Below, piece by piece: positions 63,826-64,000 of a stretch of 64,000 nucleotides of DNA (the stretch's first letter is position 1; every line of letters starts with the position of its first letter). The stretch is from contig CAUJGP010000024.1 in the NCBI GenBank assembly GCA_963170155.1, positions 310,001-374,000 of the forward strand. Direction: 5' to 3'. The notes below the pieces were generated by a model. It was not told where the DNA came from and searched no databases. It was given only the letters and a program-made list of their open reading frames with translations. A program made the position numbers and the translations under genes. Source of the DNA: Bdellovibrionota bacterium (lineage in GTDB: Bacteria; Bdellovibrionota; Bdellovibrionia; Bdellovibrionales; Bdellovibrionaceae).

Positions 63826-64000
63826 TTTGTGCTCCTTTTTTTTGAAACTTGATGTGGGCTAAACTTTAATCGTTTCAAAGTGGGATAAAAGACAATTAAT
63901 GTTTTTTATGAATAGAGATTAAAGTTAACAAGATTGAAAAGTCAAGATTTGAAATCAGAGTCAAAAAATTTTTAATAAAAAAAGCATAAATTTTTTAAAT
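63826..64000. other. AT-rich end of window
   Basis: No gene visible in the last 175 bases. It would hold the promoter of the cupin gene. A run of A and T-rich sequence at the edge limits any reading. Confidence 0.4.

Noticed and set aside
1-64000. CRISPR array, tRNA or rRNA genes, prophage
   Set aside because: No regularly spaced repeats, tRNA-like cloverleaf ends, rRNA sequence or phage structural genes were recognised by reading.

Overview
This 64 kb window is AT-rich bacterial chromosome from a Gram-negative (diderm) organism. It encodes LPS transport (LptB and a LptC/LptA-like protein), BamD, an LpoB-like lipoprotein, outer-membrane-type proteins, sigma-54 with an NtrC-type activator, and a zinc-finger protein with a C-terminal histone fold. 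That histone-fold type, together with the overall gene content, points to the Bdellovibrionota (Bdellovibrio-like bacteria). This placement is inference; there is no rRNA or tRNA in the window to confirm it. I saw no CRISPR array, intact insertion sequence or prophage.

Layout. 1-9.3 kb: a partial lpoB-like gene, a small RadC/JAB protein, then a leftward run of envelope and transcription genes (lipoprotein, outer-membrane protein, lptCA-like, lptB, rpoN and two small membrane proteins), then fumC coupled to an 83-aa protein. 9.5-15.3 kb: a DUF4399 protein, an NtrC-type sigma-54 activator, and, divergent from it behind a good -24/-12 sequence, three overlapping genes: a radical SAM/SPASM enzyme, a 61-aa peptide and a CHASE2 histidine kinase. 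This is the most likely undescribed system in the window. 15.5-27 kb: small stress-type proteins, recN-nadK-prlC, acs, feoAB behind a Fur-like box, and trmO. 27-32.3 kb (leftward): the zinc-finger/histone protein, hpt, a TPR protein, bamD, a PerM-type membrane protein, a cyclic-nucleotide-binding protein and a BatE-like protein.

32.4-41 kb (rightward): a class-III aminotransferase, an M20 deacylase, astA, astD and mltG in a tight operon, which reads as an ornithine/arginine succinyltransferase pathway without astB. It is followed by a sulfide-handling operon (persulfide dioxygenase-rhodanese fusion plus two YeeE/YedE half-proteins). 41.0-43.05 kb is a patch of gene turnover: a truncated glyoxalase, a 51-bp near-perfect palindrome in front of a DUF4143 ATPase, and a 134-bp internally deleted IS5-type element whose end supplies the stop codon of ddl. 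43-49 kb: ddl, elbB, a three-gene cluster ending in a membrane class-III cyclase, and a nitroreductase-like protein. 49.6-52.6 kb: a large TolB-propeller/M28/PDZ peptidase. 53-56.6 kb: mraY, murD, hppD. 56.8-62.8 kb: an oppABCDF oligopeptide importer behind a second sigma-54-like promoter, with a fibronectin-III-like domain inserted in OppC. 62.9-63.8 kb: apt and a cupin.

Taken together, the window joins envelope assembly (Lpt, BamD, MraY, MurD, Ddl, MltG, LpoB), peptide and amino-acid use (Opp, PrlC, M28 peptidase, AST-like pathway, HppD) and sigma-54 regulation. RpoN, one of its activators and two candidate target promoters all lie within 55 kb. This would suit an organism that feeds on protein.
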